DNA of 64,000 bases, taken from Vibrio sp. YMD68. GTDB lineage: Bacteria; Pseudomonadota; Gammaproteobacteria; Enterobacterales; Vibrionaceae. Shown here in pieces: positions 9,641-17,849 of this stretch. The stretch is taken from positions 744,001-808,000 of the forward strand of contig NZ_CP124613.1 in assembly GCF_029958905.1 (NCBI RefSeq). The letters are read 5' to 3'. The notes below the pieces were generated by a model, which had not been told where the DNA came from, did no database searches, and was given only the letters and a program-made list of their open reading frames with translations. The number at the start of each line of letters is the position of its first letter. The first letter of the stretch is position 1. Made by a program: the position numbers and the translations under genes.

Positions 9641-9643
9641 TTT

Positions 9644-10741
9644 TCAATGGATTGGATATGGGGTTGAACTAAAATCAAAGCGGTTATCGAACGCTTTGAG
9701 GATATGTCGAGAGGAAAGAGAAGACAAAAGCGCACTATAATCGAGAGTAAACGTGACCTTTTGTCCGACGTATAATGGAACGTCTGACGTTTCAACGAGC
9801 AAGTGGTCACTGGTTGATGAGGTTATTGTTATCCCTTGTGGTGCGCCAAGTCCTGTGACACAGACATCTTGGCTGCCTAAAGCAAGAATGGCCTGTGAAA
9901 CCATTCCTTTATTGGTAATGACCTCTTTTTCTCCAAACGCGTTCGTGCTTCTGGTGCCCCAGGGTAACGAAGGTTTCGTTTTAGATTCGATCACTTCGGC
10001 GGTTAATGTGATTGCATCGGTATGCAGCCCTTCAATTTGGTTTTGATCTAACGGAACACAACCAAGAAAAATCGCCTCTCCGATACGAAGGTTATTGATA
10101 CGAGTATTGCCGGTATGATTAAGAGCCCAATTGATAGATGCCGAATTTCCCCCAGATACAATATCGAGCGTGATCCCAAAGGTCGTTTCGATCTCATCGG
10201 CAAGGCTGGACAGAAGCGCCATTTTTTGATTGTCAGGCGCAATACCATAACGACAGGCCAGATTCGCCCCAATTCCTCTAATGGTAATGTTGGGTAGGGA
10301 AATGATCTTACGGACAAAACCCATAACGCGATTTGGCATGATGCCTTCTCTCAGATCGCCCAGTTCGACCATGATAACAATGCCATGATGAATGTTGGCC
10401 TGCTTTGCAGCTTTGGCAAGTCTTTGAATTACAATGACTTCTGTGTTGAAGCTGACATCACAGCCTCTTACAATACGGTCTACTTGGCTTAGCATAGGCG
10501 TGCGTATCAACATTGTCGGTACAGAAATACCCGATTGCGTCATTCTTTGGATGTTTTCGATTCTAGAATCTGCAAACATTGCCGCGCCAGCATCTACAAG
10601 CGTTCTAGCAATAATAGGATGCCCTAGGAAGACTTTTGTAACCGGTGTAACGGATATGTTCTTTAAAGCGAGTTGAGAAATAAGGAGCTGCGCATTGTGA
10701 TGGATTTTGGTGCAGTCGATGTCTAATCGAGGGTACTTCAC
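9644..10741 (-). CDS. Alanine/ornithine racemase-family PLP enzyme
   Basis: Protein of 365 residues with an alanine-racemase-type TIM barrel. Lys36 in the TPVTKVFLGH segment fits the Schiff-base lysine, and the GGNSASINW motif fits the phosphate-binding end of the family. It is closest in style to ornithine racemase (Orr) and YhfX rather than to Alr. It starts with GTG whose bases overlap the TGA stop of the upstream DUF1611 gene, so the two are translationally coupled. The substrate is not readable. Context with DUF1611 and DadA suggests interconversion of D- and L-forms of an amino acid or its N-acyl derivative; that is inference. Confidence 0.82.
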   Translation of the reverse strand: MKYPRLDIDCTKIHHNAQLLISQLALKNISVTPVTKVFLGHPIIARTLVDAGAAMFADSRIENIQRMTQSGISVPTMLIRTPMLSQVDRIVRGCDVSFNTEVIVIQRLAKAAKQANIHHGIVIMVELGDLREGIMPNRVMGFVRKIISLPNITIRGIGANLACRYGIAPDNQKMALLSSLADEIETTFGITLDIVSGGNSASINWALNHTGNTRINNLRIGEAIFLGCVPLDQNQIEGLHTDAITLTAEVIESKTKPSLPWGTRSTNAFGEKEVITNKGMVSQAILALGSQDVCVTGLGAPQGITITSSTSDHLLVETSDVPLYVGQKVTFTLDYSALLSSLSSRHILKAFDNRFDFSSTPYPIH

Positions 10742-11943
10742 CCTTTTTCTACCAATTTACTTGCTATCAGAGGGTACGCTGACAATACGATGTTTACGAG
10801 TTGTTCAGTGGGTTGTGATAATGCATCGGTAACCGGAATGCCCAATTCACTCGAGTATCCACTCATTGCAGTAAGTATTTCATCAGAAGACATCCCTTCG
10901 TGGTTAAGCGTGATGCCAATAACGGAGGTGTCTGAAAACGTTTCGATAAGGTTTATTTCTGACGCTAATGTAGGCATAGGCATGCCAGGAAAGTCGATGC
11001 GGTTCAAACGCTTTGGTGCATGTTGCAAAATAACGCCCGTTGGGCAACTGCCACGCAATATGAATGCACTCGTTGAAAACGCAGGGTGACTTAGGGCGCC
11101 TTGTCCTTCAATGATGATAATGTCCGGGTGTTCCGTTTCATAGGCTTTGACGATCACTGACTCTAATTCACCAGCGCAGAATTGAGAAGGGACGGCATCG
11201 AGCGCAACACAGTAAGGAGCACCTTGCATGATTCCAGTTTGCCCAGTCGCAATCATAACAACGTTAAGACCTTTTTTAGTTAGTTCATTGGCTAATATGG
11301 TTGCGGTCGTGCGCTTGCCTAGTGCGCAGTCTGTCCCCAGCACAGCGATTCTTGGGCATTTTACGCTGTGTATCTGTCCACTAAATGTTTGCAGATCTTC
11401 TTTATTTTTTGGTTTTCGAATATCGAGTATCTGAACGTTGTGCTTTATGCTTGCTTCTAAAAAAATGGGATCGTCTGTTAGAAACTCATGCAGTCCGTTG
11501 ACGATACTCATCTTCACCGACATTGCGTTCAAAATGATGCTCTTTTCTCGATCAGATAAAAGCCCGCTTGATGGCGCGATCCCAAAAATGAAGTAATCAG
11601 GCGGGGTACTGGCTTGAAGCAGCGCTTCGTCCACATTTGCAACAATGGGAATGCCGTTTTTCGCATCATCAAGGACTTCACCGGAATCCAAACCTGCGCA
11701 GCTACTGTCAATTATCGATAAGATTCGATAATTGTGTGAATGCCTGACCAATCCATTTGCCGTTTTACCATCAATTTTCCCGAAGTTACCTTCGCAATAA
11801 ATAATCGCTGTAGGTATGACTGGGTTAACTGGATGATGAAGTGGTGTCCAAGGTTCGGCACACGCTAACTCGCTGTCTATTTCTGTTTTTTCTGTTCGAT
11901 TAAGTTGGAAGATTGTTCTTAGCTTTTTTGTCGTGGTTGACAT
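10738..11943 (-). CDS. DUF1611 protein (DgcN-like D-glutamate N-acetyltransferase family)
   Basis: Protein of 401 residues with the DUF1611 architecture: an N-terminal Rossmann-like domain and a C-terminal P-loop domain with GTDCALGKRTT (203-213). Later blocks IIIIEGQGALSHP and ILQHAPKR are also characteristic. Members studied in marine bacteria (DgcN) acetylate D-glutamate, after which DgcA, an enolase-superfamily epimerase, makes the L-form. Here the partner is an Orr-type PLP racemase instead of DgcA, and the genes overlap by four bases. A LysR regulator nearby parallels the known D-glutamate loci. D-glutamate as substrate is an inference. No signal peptide, so cytoplasmic. Confidence 0.8.
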   Translation of the reverse strand: MSTTTKKLRTIFQLNRTEKTEIDSELACAEPWTPLHHPVNPVIPTAIIYCEGNFGKIDGKTANGLVRHSHNYRILSIIDSSCAGLDSGEVLDDAKNGIPIVANVDEALLQASTPPDYFIFGIAPSSGLLSDREKSIILNAMSVKMSIVNGLHEFLTDDPIFLEASIKHNVQILDIRKPKNKEDLQTFSGQIHSVKCPRIAVLGTDCALGKRTTATILANELTKKGLNVVMIATGQTGIMQGAPYCVALDAVPSQFCAGELESVIVKAYETEHPDIIIIEGQGALSHPAFSTSAFILRGSCPTGVILQHAPKRLNRIDFPGMPMPTLASEINLIETFSDTSVIGITLNHEGMSSDEILTAMSGYSSELGIPVTDALSQPTEQLVNIVLSAYPLIASKLVEKG

Positions 11944-12017
11944 GGTTACAGCCTTGTCTTTAAGGCTTAGGGGGCGACTAAGGAGTGCCGAGATGCGAGT
12001 TCGGAAAAGAAAAGAAG

Positions 12018-12037
12018 TCCCTACTAAGCGGTAGGGA
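12018..12037 (-). promoter_or_regulatory. Hairpin in the leader of the DUF1611-racemase operon
   Basis: TCCCTAC (12018-12024), loop of 6, GTAGGGA (12031-12037): a perfect 7-bp stem about 75 bases before the DUF1611 start. It lacks a T-run on the minus strand, so it may be an operator or an RNA structure. Role unknown. Confidence 0.45.
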
Positions 12038-12303
12038 GAGTGATCACCGTAACATACTTACTGGATTCTTGTTGGGTTATATCACTGGGCATTCTAGAAG
12101 CGACTCAAAATGAGGTTGAATGCATAATGTTTGAACGTCATGAATCAGAATGTTCAAAATACATTTATATGAAGAGTGGTCAAATAAAGTACGTTAGAAG
12201 AGCACCACAATTAAGAACATCATAATCTAGCGCACCCAAAGTCTTCGCAGAACACATTGAGCCTTTGCTGGAATCACCAACCGATGTTTCATTTATGAAA
12301 AAA

Positions 12304-12375
12304 TGCTAACAATTTATAAGAAGAGTGGTTAATACGCTGCGCGTGAAGGTCGAATGCGTTCTGTTAGTGTTATGT
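12304..12375 (+). other. Possible decayed integron attC-like sequence
   Basis: The stretch opens with GCTAACAATTTATAAG and continues AAGAGTGG..TACGCTGCGCG, which resembles the 5' half of Vibrio cassette attC sites (TAACAA..TTTAAGAGTG..AACGC). It ends with GTTAG and GTGTTATGT, which could match the 3' core. A small coding remnant begins 31 bases later, as in a cassette. The inner pairing is weak and no integrase is present. The rest of the spacer 11944-12303 shows nothing else I can support. Confidence 0.3.
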
Positions 12376-12406
12376 TGGCGGTGTGATCCAATAAAAGGAA
12401 TGCTCT

Positions 12407-12535
12407 ATGAAAATACTCACAAATATATGTTCAGATAATCTATCCGCAAGTAAGCAGTTTTACGTTGGACTTCTTGGCTTTAACGTAAAATACGATAGTG
12501 ATTGGTATGTACAACTATGCTCACCAGACGATTAA
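12407..12535 (+). pseudogene. Remnant of a glyoxalase/VOC-family gene
   Basis: An ORF of 42 codons starting at ATG 12407 with AAAGGA upstream. The translation reads like the first strand-helix-strand of a VOC (glyoxalase/bleomycin-resistance) domain: NICSDNLSASKQFYVGLLGF, then a TAA stop where the family normally runs to 120 or more residues. No continuation is visible in the other frames before the next gene, so this is a truncated 5' end. It sits next to an attC-like sequence. Confidence 0.6.
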
Positions 12536-12582
12536 GATCAGGCTACCATCTAAAAAATCACGTAACGAGGTATGTATAAATC

Positions 12583-13053
12583 ATGGACAATGAACAGTTG
12601 GAATACGCTGGCTTTTGGGTCAGAGTTGGGGCGGCGTTAATTGATACGCTTTTGTTGTTACTCATTACAATGCCGTTGTTGTATTGGATATATGGTGAAT
12701 ATCTTTTTACCTCAGAGGATTTCATTGTTGGAGGTTGGGATTTTTTGATCAGTTGGGTTTTACCATTCATCGCGACTGTTCTGTTTTGGGTGTATCGTTC
12801 AGCAACGCCAGGGAAAATTGCGTTGAAACTGCAAGTTGTGAATGCCGACACTGGGTTGCCATTAACGCCAGGTAAATCAGTGTTACGATACGTGGCTTAT
12901 TACGTCAGCATTATACCTCTTTGTCTTGGCTTCATTTGGGTTGCATTTAGCAGCAAGAAACAAGGTTGGCATGATTTGATCGCCAAAACAGTAGTGGTTA
13001 GAACACCGAGAGCGGGAATCGATTCTGTTAACTTTAGTAAACGCAGTGAATAG
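12583..13053 (+). CDS. RDD-family membrane protein
   Basis: Small membrane protein of 156 residues. The opening segment YAGFWVRVGAALIDTLLLL has the family's Arg-Asp pair at the first membrane helix. Two further hydrophobic segments follow, with ATPGKIALKLQVV and KKQGWHDLIAKTVVV typical of RDD proteins. Some RDD proteins act in ion exchange or compatible-solute transport, but most are uncharacterised. It is followed by a strong terminator and appears monocistronic. Confidence 0.85.
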   Translation: MDNEQLEYAGFWVRVGAALIDTLLLLLITMPLLYWIYGEYLFTSEDFIVGGWDFLISWVLPFIATVLFWVYRSATPGKIALKLQVVNADTGLPLTPGKSVLRYVAYYVSIIPLCLGFIWVAFSSKKQGWHDLIAKTVVVRTPRAGIDSVNFSKRSE

Positions 13054-13106
13054 GAGACTCAGTCATTACTGGGGCTCTTTTGGAATGGGCTATTTCTGTG
13101 TCTTAA

Positions 13107-13134
13107 AAGGCGAGCATTGATGCTCGCCTTTTTG
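13107..13134 (+). terminator. Intrinsic terminator after RDD gene
   Basis: AAGGCGAGCAT (13107-13117), two-base loop, ATGCTCGCCTT (13120-13130), then TTT. The perfect 11-bp stem may also end transcription from the minus-strand gene at 13168. Confidence 0.85.
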
Positions 13135-13167
13135 TATATAACGTCACTTACTTTTAACCGAATATGA

Positions 13168-13419
13168 TTAGGGTGATGTGGTCGCCAATGCGGTTAAATC
13201 GGCTGGTGAATAGGATTCGGCTCGTGGGCCTTCGGCAATTAAATCGACCACATGAAAGTCGGCCAGATTGCTAAATTCCGTGGTTAGGTAACGCCTGAAA
13301 GCTTGTTCGTTCGGCCATTTACCACGAACAATGTAGCCGTCTTCTTTATCAAAGTTTTCGGTTTCAAAAAATGAGAAATCCGTCATTCCGATATTATGGC
13401 AATACAATACGAGATACAT
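13168..13419 (-). CDS. Small conserved-looking protein, function unknown
   Basis: An 83-residue acidic cytoplasmic protein (MYLVLYCHNIGMTDFSFF...), with no signal peptide or membrane helix. It starts 20 bases after the end of the DEAD-box helicase gene on the same strand, so it is probably the second gene of that transcript. I do not recognise a family. The ordered composition and position support it as real. Confidence 0.6.
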   Translation of the reverse strand: MYLVLYCHNIGMTDFSFFETENFDKEDGYIVRGKWPNEQAFRRYLTTEFSNLADFHVVDLIAEGPRAESYSPADLTALATTSP

Positions 13420-13439
13420 GCTTTATCCTATTCTCTGGA

Positions 13440-14747
13440 TTACGAATTCTTCAGCCATACATCCTGACTGCCTTGGGCTTTCTTCTTGCGTTTTTTCTTA
13501 CCGGTGCCTTCGGGTTTGGCCATCGGTTTATTGGCAGCTAACCACGCTTCGCCGATACTTTCGTCGACTTCAAATCCGGCAACTTGTTCACGTTCAAGAC
13601 GTATTTTGTTCTTCTTTTCTATGATTTTGAAATGGTGGTAATCTTCATAATCTATCAAGGATAACGCCAAACCGACTTCTCCCGCACGACCACTTCGGCC
13701 AATACGGTGCATGTAATCGGATGGGCTCCTTGGTAAATCAAAGTTGATGACAACAGGCAGTTTTTCAATATCAAGACCGCGAGCGGCAATATCGGTTGCG
13801 ATCAAGACATCAATCTCGCCAGATTTAAACGCTTCAAGTATGCGAGTTCGTGAACCTTGCCCTTTGTCTCCGTGAAATACGTCGACTTCAATACCACGCT
13901 TGTAAAGCTTGTCTGCCAAGTGTTCGCAGCTGTTTTTCGCATTGACAAAAACCAGTGCTTGTCGCCATTGGTGCTGCTTTATTAAATGTGCCAATAAGGC
14001 GGTCTTTTCACCTTTATTGACGGTGAATACGCGTTGTACTAGGGTACTGGCATCACTGCTTTGCAATTGTATTTCTACTGGATCGATAAGAAGTTCTTGA
14101 GTGAGTGTTTGTACTTGTTCTGGAAACGTTGCGGAAAAAAGGAGCGTTTGTTTTTTCTTAGGTAACAGGTCGAGTAAAGATGAGAGCTCGTCAGTAAAAC
14201 CAAGGCTCAACATTCGGTCTGCTTCATCTAATACTAATGTTTTTACTCTATCGAGCTTGACCGCGTTGCTTGAAATTAAGTCGAGTAATCGGCCTGGTGT
14301 CGCGACCAAAATATCGCTACCGCCGCGCAATGCCAGCATTTGAGTATTAGCAGAAACACCACCAAAAACAGCCACGGTTTTCACTGCACCGTTAAAGTGG
14401 ACGGCATAAGATTTAATACTATCAGCCACCTGTTTCGCAAGTTCTCGCGTTGGAACCAACACGAGGGCTGTAACATAATTCCCACCAGTATGGCCTTTAT
14501 TGCTGCCAGATGGCTTTCCAGTCTGTTTTTGAGTGAAGACATCTTGCAATATTGGCAGCGCAAAGCTTGCTGTTTTACCAGAGCCGGTATTTGCCCCCGC
14601 GATTAAATCGTGTCCTGCTAACACGCTTGGGATAGCTTGCGCTTGAATAGGAGTAGGAGACTGGTATTCCATCTCAGTTAATCGAGCAAGCAAGGGTTGA
14701 ATAAGGCCAAGTTCGTTAAAGTTGGCTGGCGTTGTGGCTGTGGTCAT
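13440..14747 (-). CDS. DEAD-box ATP-dependent RNA helicase (RhlE-like)
   Basis: Protein of 435 residues with every helicase motif: Q motif (SPTPIQAQAIP), motif I GANTGSGKT (51-59), PTRELA (Ia), TPGRLLD (Ib), DEAD (174-177), SAT (205-207), and HRIGRSGR near residue 341. The tail is lysine-rich (KKKRKKK), typical of RNA-binding extensions in RhlE/SrmB-type helicases. Such enzymes remodel RNA in ribosome assembly, mRNA decay or cold adaptation. Which paralogue this is cannot be fixed from sequence reading alone. The gene leads a probable two-gene transcript with the 83-residue protein downstream. Confidence 0.92.
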   Translation of the reverse strand: MTTATTPANFNELGLIQPLLARLTEMEYQSPTPIQAQAIPSVLAGHDLIAGANTGSGKTASFALPILQDVFTQKQTGKPSGSNKGHTGGNYVTALVLVPTRELAKQVADSIKSYAVHFNGAVKTVAVFGGVSANTQMLALRGGSDILVATPGRLLDLISSNAVKLDRVKTLVLDEADRMLSLGFTDELSSLLDLLPKKKQTLLFSATFPEQVQTLTQELLIDPVEIQLQSSDASTLVQRVFTVNKGEKTALLAHLIKQHQWRQALVFVNAKNSCEHLADKLYKRGIEVDVFHGDKGQGSRTRILEAFKSGEIDVLIATDIAARGLDIEKLPVVINFDLPRSPSDYMHRIGRSGRAGEVGLALSLIDYEDYHHFKIIEKKNKIRLEREQVAGFEVDESIGEAWLAANKPMAKPEGTGKKKRKKKAQGSQDVWLKNS

Positions 14748-14993
14748 TAAGTTAAGAGGCTCAGGCTAAAAATAGTAGCCGAGTATTTTAGCGTATTTAT
14801 GCCTTGTTAAGTAGTGCCATGAACAAATGAGCCACGCCATCTTAAGCGTGTAGGAACCGTGCAGGAAGAACGCAGGATGTCAACATGCCCCAATTTTTAC
14901 GTAAGCGCTCAGAATCGATTGAAATAGTTGGCAATTACATTGTTACTTAGACAGGATGCTTACAGTGAGAGGTTTGGCTAAGGGATATGCAGA

Positions 14994-15461
14994 TTGATTG
15001 TAATTAGAGAGTATAAAGATTCTGATGCGAGCGCATTATTCGAGATCGTTTTTAATACGGTCCGTGTTATCAATCGTCGTGATTATTCTCAGGCTCAAGT
15101 CGAGGCATGGGCGCCTTATTCGCAGGAGCCTGCGAACTGGAAACAGAGAATGAAAAGTTTGGCCCCCTTTGTGGCCGTGATGGATGATGTGGTTGTCGGC
15201 TATGCGGATTTACAACCTTGTGGGCTCATTGATCATTTCTTTTGTCACCATGAGTATCAAGGGCAAGGTGTTGGTAAAGCGCTCATGGCCTATGTTCTCG
15301 CTGTGGGTGAGCAACGTGGCGTTAGACGTTACTATTCAAACGTTAGCATTACAGCACGTCCGTTTTATGAACGCTTTGGCTTCATGGTTATACAAGAGCA
15401 GTGGGTGGACATGAGAGGACAAAAGTTGAAGAATTTTGTGATGGAATACACTACGGATTAA
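14994..15461 (+). CDS. GNAT-family N-acetyltransferase
   Basis: Protein of 155 residues with the GNAT fold; the acetyl-CoA loop is seen as HHEYQGQGVGKALM (about 83-96) and the C-terminal FYERFGFMVIQEQ is typical. Start is TTG at 14994, supported by AGGGA at 14981-14985 eight bases upstream; the ATG just before it is out of frame and quickly stops. It resembles the YafP/ElaA-like group of small acetyltransferases; substrate unknown. It stands alone. Confidence 0.82.
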   Translation: MIVIREYKDSDASALFEIVFNTVRVINRRDYSQAQVEAWAPYSQEPANWKQRMKSLAPFVAVMDDVVVGYADLQPCGLIDHFFCHHEYQGQGVGKALMAYVLAVGEQRGVRRYYSNVSITARPFYERFGFMVIQEQWVDMRGQKLKNFVMEYTTD

Positions 15462-15502
15462 CGACTCTCATTAGGTGGGTTGCTTGTTAAGGCATGGTAA
15501 AC

Positions 15503-15531
15503 AAAAAAGCTCGTCACAAATGGCGAGCTTT
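15503..15531 (-). terminator. Intrinsic terminator of yajD
   Basis: On the minus strand, AAAGCTCG and CGAGCTTT flank a ten-base loop and are followed by a run of T. It also lies at the end of the plus-strand GNAT gene, so it may serve both. Confidence 0.8.
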
Positions 15532-15560
15532 CAATTTACTGTTTGTTGAAGTCTGGAGTG

Positions 15561-15905
15561 CTACTTCTTCATCATCTTGGCGAGATCAGCAAATGGATTG
15601 TGCGTAGCACTCTCATGATCGTCGAGCCTCGCTTCCGACTCGACGCCGTATCGGTCATGGTCGGTGTATTTGGAGTGCTCATGATCATGGCAGTAAAGGC
15701 ATAATAACTCCCAGTTACTTCCGTCTTCTGGGTTGTTTGTGTGATCATGATCTTTATGGTGAACGGTCAGTTCGCGGAGATTAGAATATACAAATTCCCG
15801 TGCGCAGTTACCACATACCCATGGGTAAAGTTTCAATGCTTTATCGCGGTAGCCACTTTCTTTACGTGCATATGCGGCGCTAGAGCCAGTGTAATCTGAT
15901 GACAT
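15561..15905 (-). CDS. yajD: HNH nuclease family protein YajD
   Basis: Small protein of 114 residues with an HNH nuclease motif: a CGNC pair near residue 32, TVHHKDHDHTNNPED as the first His block, and CLYCHDHEHS as the closing Cys/His block. Length and motif order match E. coli YajD. Metal-binding cysteines are intact. The cellular role of YajD is not known; it is encoded outside any defence or mobile context here, with its own terminator. Confidence 0.88.
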   Translation of the reverse strand: MSSDYTGSSAAYARKESGYRDKALKLYPWVCGNCAREFVYSNLRELTVHHKDHDHTNNPEDGSNWELLCLYCHDHEHSKYTDHDRYGVESEARLDDHESATHNPFADLAKMMKK

Positions 15906-16050
15906 GTCCCATCCTATCTTGTTTGTATTGCTTTTTTATATTGTTCTTTTATATAGCTTCGTGTGTTTACCGAAATCTTATCGCAAGAGTGTATCACAAT
16001 TTTTTCAAAGCCCTATTTCTCTAATGGGCATTAATGGTTCAAAATAAGTT

Positions 16051-16070
16051 ATAGACGACTGGTCTAATTT
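16051..16070 (+). promoter_or_regulatory. TetR operator, copy 1 (before tetR)
   Basis: TAGACGACTGGTCTA at 16052-16066 is an imperfect palindrome (TAGAC-N5-GTCTA) lying 20 bases before the tetR start. The full 20-base context is identical to that at 16741-16760. A TAGAC..GTCTA core is also the style of operators of NemR-type regulators. Confidence 0.82.
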
Positions 16071-16086
16071 CATTTAAAGTCGCCTT

Positions 16087-16680
16087 ATGAATACAAAAAC
16101 ACACGATACACGACAGCATATTTTGGATGTCGGTTACCAGTTAGTCGTCGCGAAAGGCTTTACCAGTGTTGGTTTGTCGACACTGTTAAAAACAGCCGAT
16201 GTGCCGAAAGGTTCTTTTTATCACTACTTTAAGTCGAAAGAACAGTTTGGCGAGGCGTTAATCGAAGACTATTTTAGCCAGTATATTGAGCGGATAAATC
16301 ACTTATTAACGCACAGTGAAGGCAATGGCCGACAAAGGCTACTGAGCTACTTTGATTTGTGGCTCAATGTGGAAGATGGAAGCTGTAACGCGTATAAATG
16401 CTTGGTGGTAAAACTCAGTGCAGAAGTCTCGGATTTATCCCCTTCGATGCGAGAAGCCTTATTACAAGGGGCGACTCAAGTGATGGGTGCTTTGGGTCAA
16501 TGCATACAAAGTGGCATCGAAGATGGCTCAATTGATACTAGTGCTAATGGAATAGATAGCCATTCGATGGCTCAAACTCTTTATCATCAATGGCTTGGTG
16601 CAAGCTTAATGAGTAAGCTCACTCAGAACCAGCAAGGTCTTGAGCAAGCAATGACAATAACAAAACAGCTGTTGAAATAA
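16087..16680 (+). CDS. TetR/AcrR-family repressor (NemR-like)
   Basis: Protein of 197 residues with an N-terminal TetR helix-turn-helix (about 8-55, with FTSVGLSTLLKTADVPKGSFYHYFKSKEQF). The C-terminal half carries a Cys-rich stretch (DGSCNAYKCLVVKL, Cys around 100 and 105). In NemR and related regulators a cysteine in this region senses electrophiles. It is followed by its own terminator and then by a second copy of the operator in front of the reductase-GST pair, which argues for autoregulation and control of both downstream genes. Confidence 0.88.
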   Translation: MNTKTHDTRQHILDVGYQLVVAKGFTSVGLSTLLKTADVPKGSFYHYFKSKEQFGEALIEDYFSQYIERINHLLTHSEGNGRQRLLSYFDLWLNVEDGSCNAYKCLVVKLSAEVSDLSPSMREALLQGATQVMGALGQCIQSGIEDGSIDTSANGIDSHSMAQTLYHQWLGASLMSKLTQNQQGLEQAMTITKQLLK

Positions 16681-16701
16681 CCTTTAGATTGAGAAAGAGA
16701 G

Positions 16702-16730
16702 TACCGCCTAAGATTTGGGCGGTATTTTTT
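16702..16730 (+). terminator. Intrinsic terminator after tetR
   Basis: TACCGCC (16702-16708) pairs with GGCGGTA (16718-16724), followed by TTTTT. It separates tetR from the reductase gene, which then has its own operator and promoter. Confidence 0.85.
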
Positions 16731-16740
16731 GAAAACAACA

Positions 16741-16760
16741 ATAGACGACTGGTCTAATTT
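16741..16760 (+). promoter_or_regulatory. TetR operator, copy 2 (before reductase-GST)
   Basis: Second identical copy of TAGACGACTGGTCTA (16742-16756), placed 46 bases before the reductase start and directly after the tetR terminator. Confidence 0.82.
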
Positions 16761-16802
16761 AACTGGATGGATCAGTTTATAATGACACAAAAGGAACAAC
16801 CT

Positions 16803-17834
16803 ATGACTCAACCGATCAACCGCCAAATTGTATTGGCTTCTCGTCCTGTTGGCGCACCCACTCAGCATGATTTTCGAATTGAAAATGCTGAAGTACCGAC
16901 TATTGGCGAAGGTGAAATGTTACTTCGCAGCATTTATCTGTCTCTAGACCCGTACATGCGTGGACGCATGAGTGCGGCTAAATCTTATGCAGATCCTGTT
17001 GAAATCGATGACGTCATGGTCGGCGCGACCGTCTGTCAGGTTGAGCAGTCAAACCATACTGACTTTCCAGTGGGTGAATGGGTGTTGGCGTACACCGGTT
17101 GGCAAGATTATGGGGTATCGAATGGAGAAGGACTGATCAAATTGGGTCAAGAGCCTCAACATCCTTCTTTTGCTTTAGGGATTATGGGCATGCCAGGCTT
17201 CACCGCTTATATGGGTTTACTAGATATTGGTCAACCTAAAGCGGGTGATACGCTTGTGGTAGCCGCGGCAACTGGTGCTGTAGGTGCAACGGTAGGGCAA
17301 ATAGGTAAGCTTAATGGCTGCCGTGTGATTGGTGTTGCTGGTGGTGAAGAAAAATGCCGTTATGCAAAGGAAACTTTAGGCTTTGATGAATGCATTGATC
17401 ATAAAGCCGAGGATTTTGCAGAACAATTAGCAGCGGTTTGTACCGATGGCATCGACGTGTATTTCGAAAACGTTGGTGGGAAAGTCTTTGATGCTGTACT
17501 GCCGTTACTCAACACAGGAGCTCGTGTTCCTCTGTGCGGCCTGATTTCTCAGTACAACGCGACCTCATTACCTGATGGACCTGACCGTATGTCACTGTTA
17601 ATGGGGACGTTACTGGTTAAGCGTATCAAGATGCAAGGTTTCATCATTTTTGATGACTACGCACATCGATACAATGAATTTGCGCAGCAAATGAGCGCTT
17701 GGCTAGCCGAAGGAAAAATGCAATACCGTGAGCATTTGGTTGAGGGAATAGAGAACGCACCTGATGCGTTTATCGGTTTATTGGAAGGGAAAAACTTCGG
17801 CAAACTCGTCGTTCAGGTTAATCAACCAAAATAA
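16803..17834 (+). CDS. NADPH-dependent reductase of the CurA/leukotriene B4 dehydrogenase family
   Basis: A zinc-independent MDR-superfamily reductase of 343 residues, the length of E. coli CurA. Visible signatures: LSLDPYMRGRM in the catalytic half, the Rossmann motif AATGAVGATVGQIGK, YFENVGG and GKNFGKLVV at the C-terminus. The family reduces double bonds of alpha,beta-unsaturated carbonyls with NADPH. The ATG at 16803 is chosen over 16767 because AAAGGA at 16789-16794 is well placed and the product then starts like family members. It forms an operon with the GST gene 15 bases downstream and carries the TetR operator upstream, which fits detoxification of reactive electrophiles. Confidence 0.88.
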   Translation: MTQPINRQIVLASRPVGAPTQHDFRIENAEVPTIGEGEMLLRSIYLSLDPYMRGRMSAAKSYADPVEIDDVMVGATVCQVEQSNHTDFPVGEWVLAYTGWQDYGVSNGEGLIKLGQEPQHPSFALGIMGMPGFTAYMGLLDIGQPKAGDTLVVAAATGAVGATVGQIGKLNGCRVIGVAGGEEKCRYAKETLGFDECIDHKAEDFAEQLAAVCTDGIDVYFENVGGKVFDAVLPLLNTGARVPLCGLISQYNATSLPDGPDRMSLLMGTLLVKRIKMQGFIIFDDYAHRYNEFAQQMSAWLAEGKMQYREHLVEGIENAPDAFIGLLEGKNFGKLVVQVNQPK

Positions 17835-17849
17835 AAATAAGGATTCATT

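Noticed and set aside
9753..10046. 97-codon plus-strand ORF inside the racemase gene
   Set aside because: Shadow of the racemase frame, without a domain or ribosome site.
12040..12225. 61-codon ORF in the 12-kb spacer
   Set aside because: No ribosome site or recognisable domain, low-complexity translation; likely chance.
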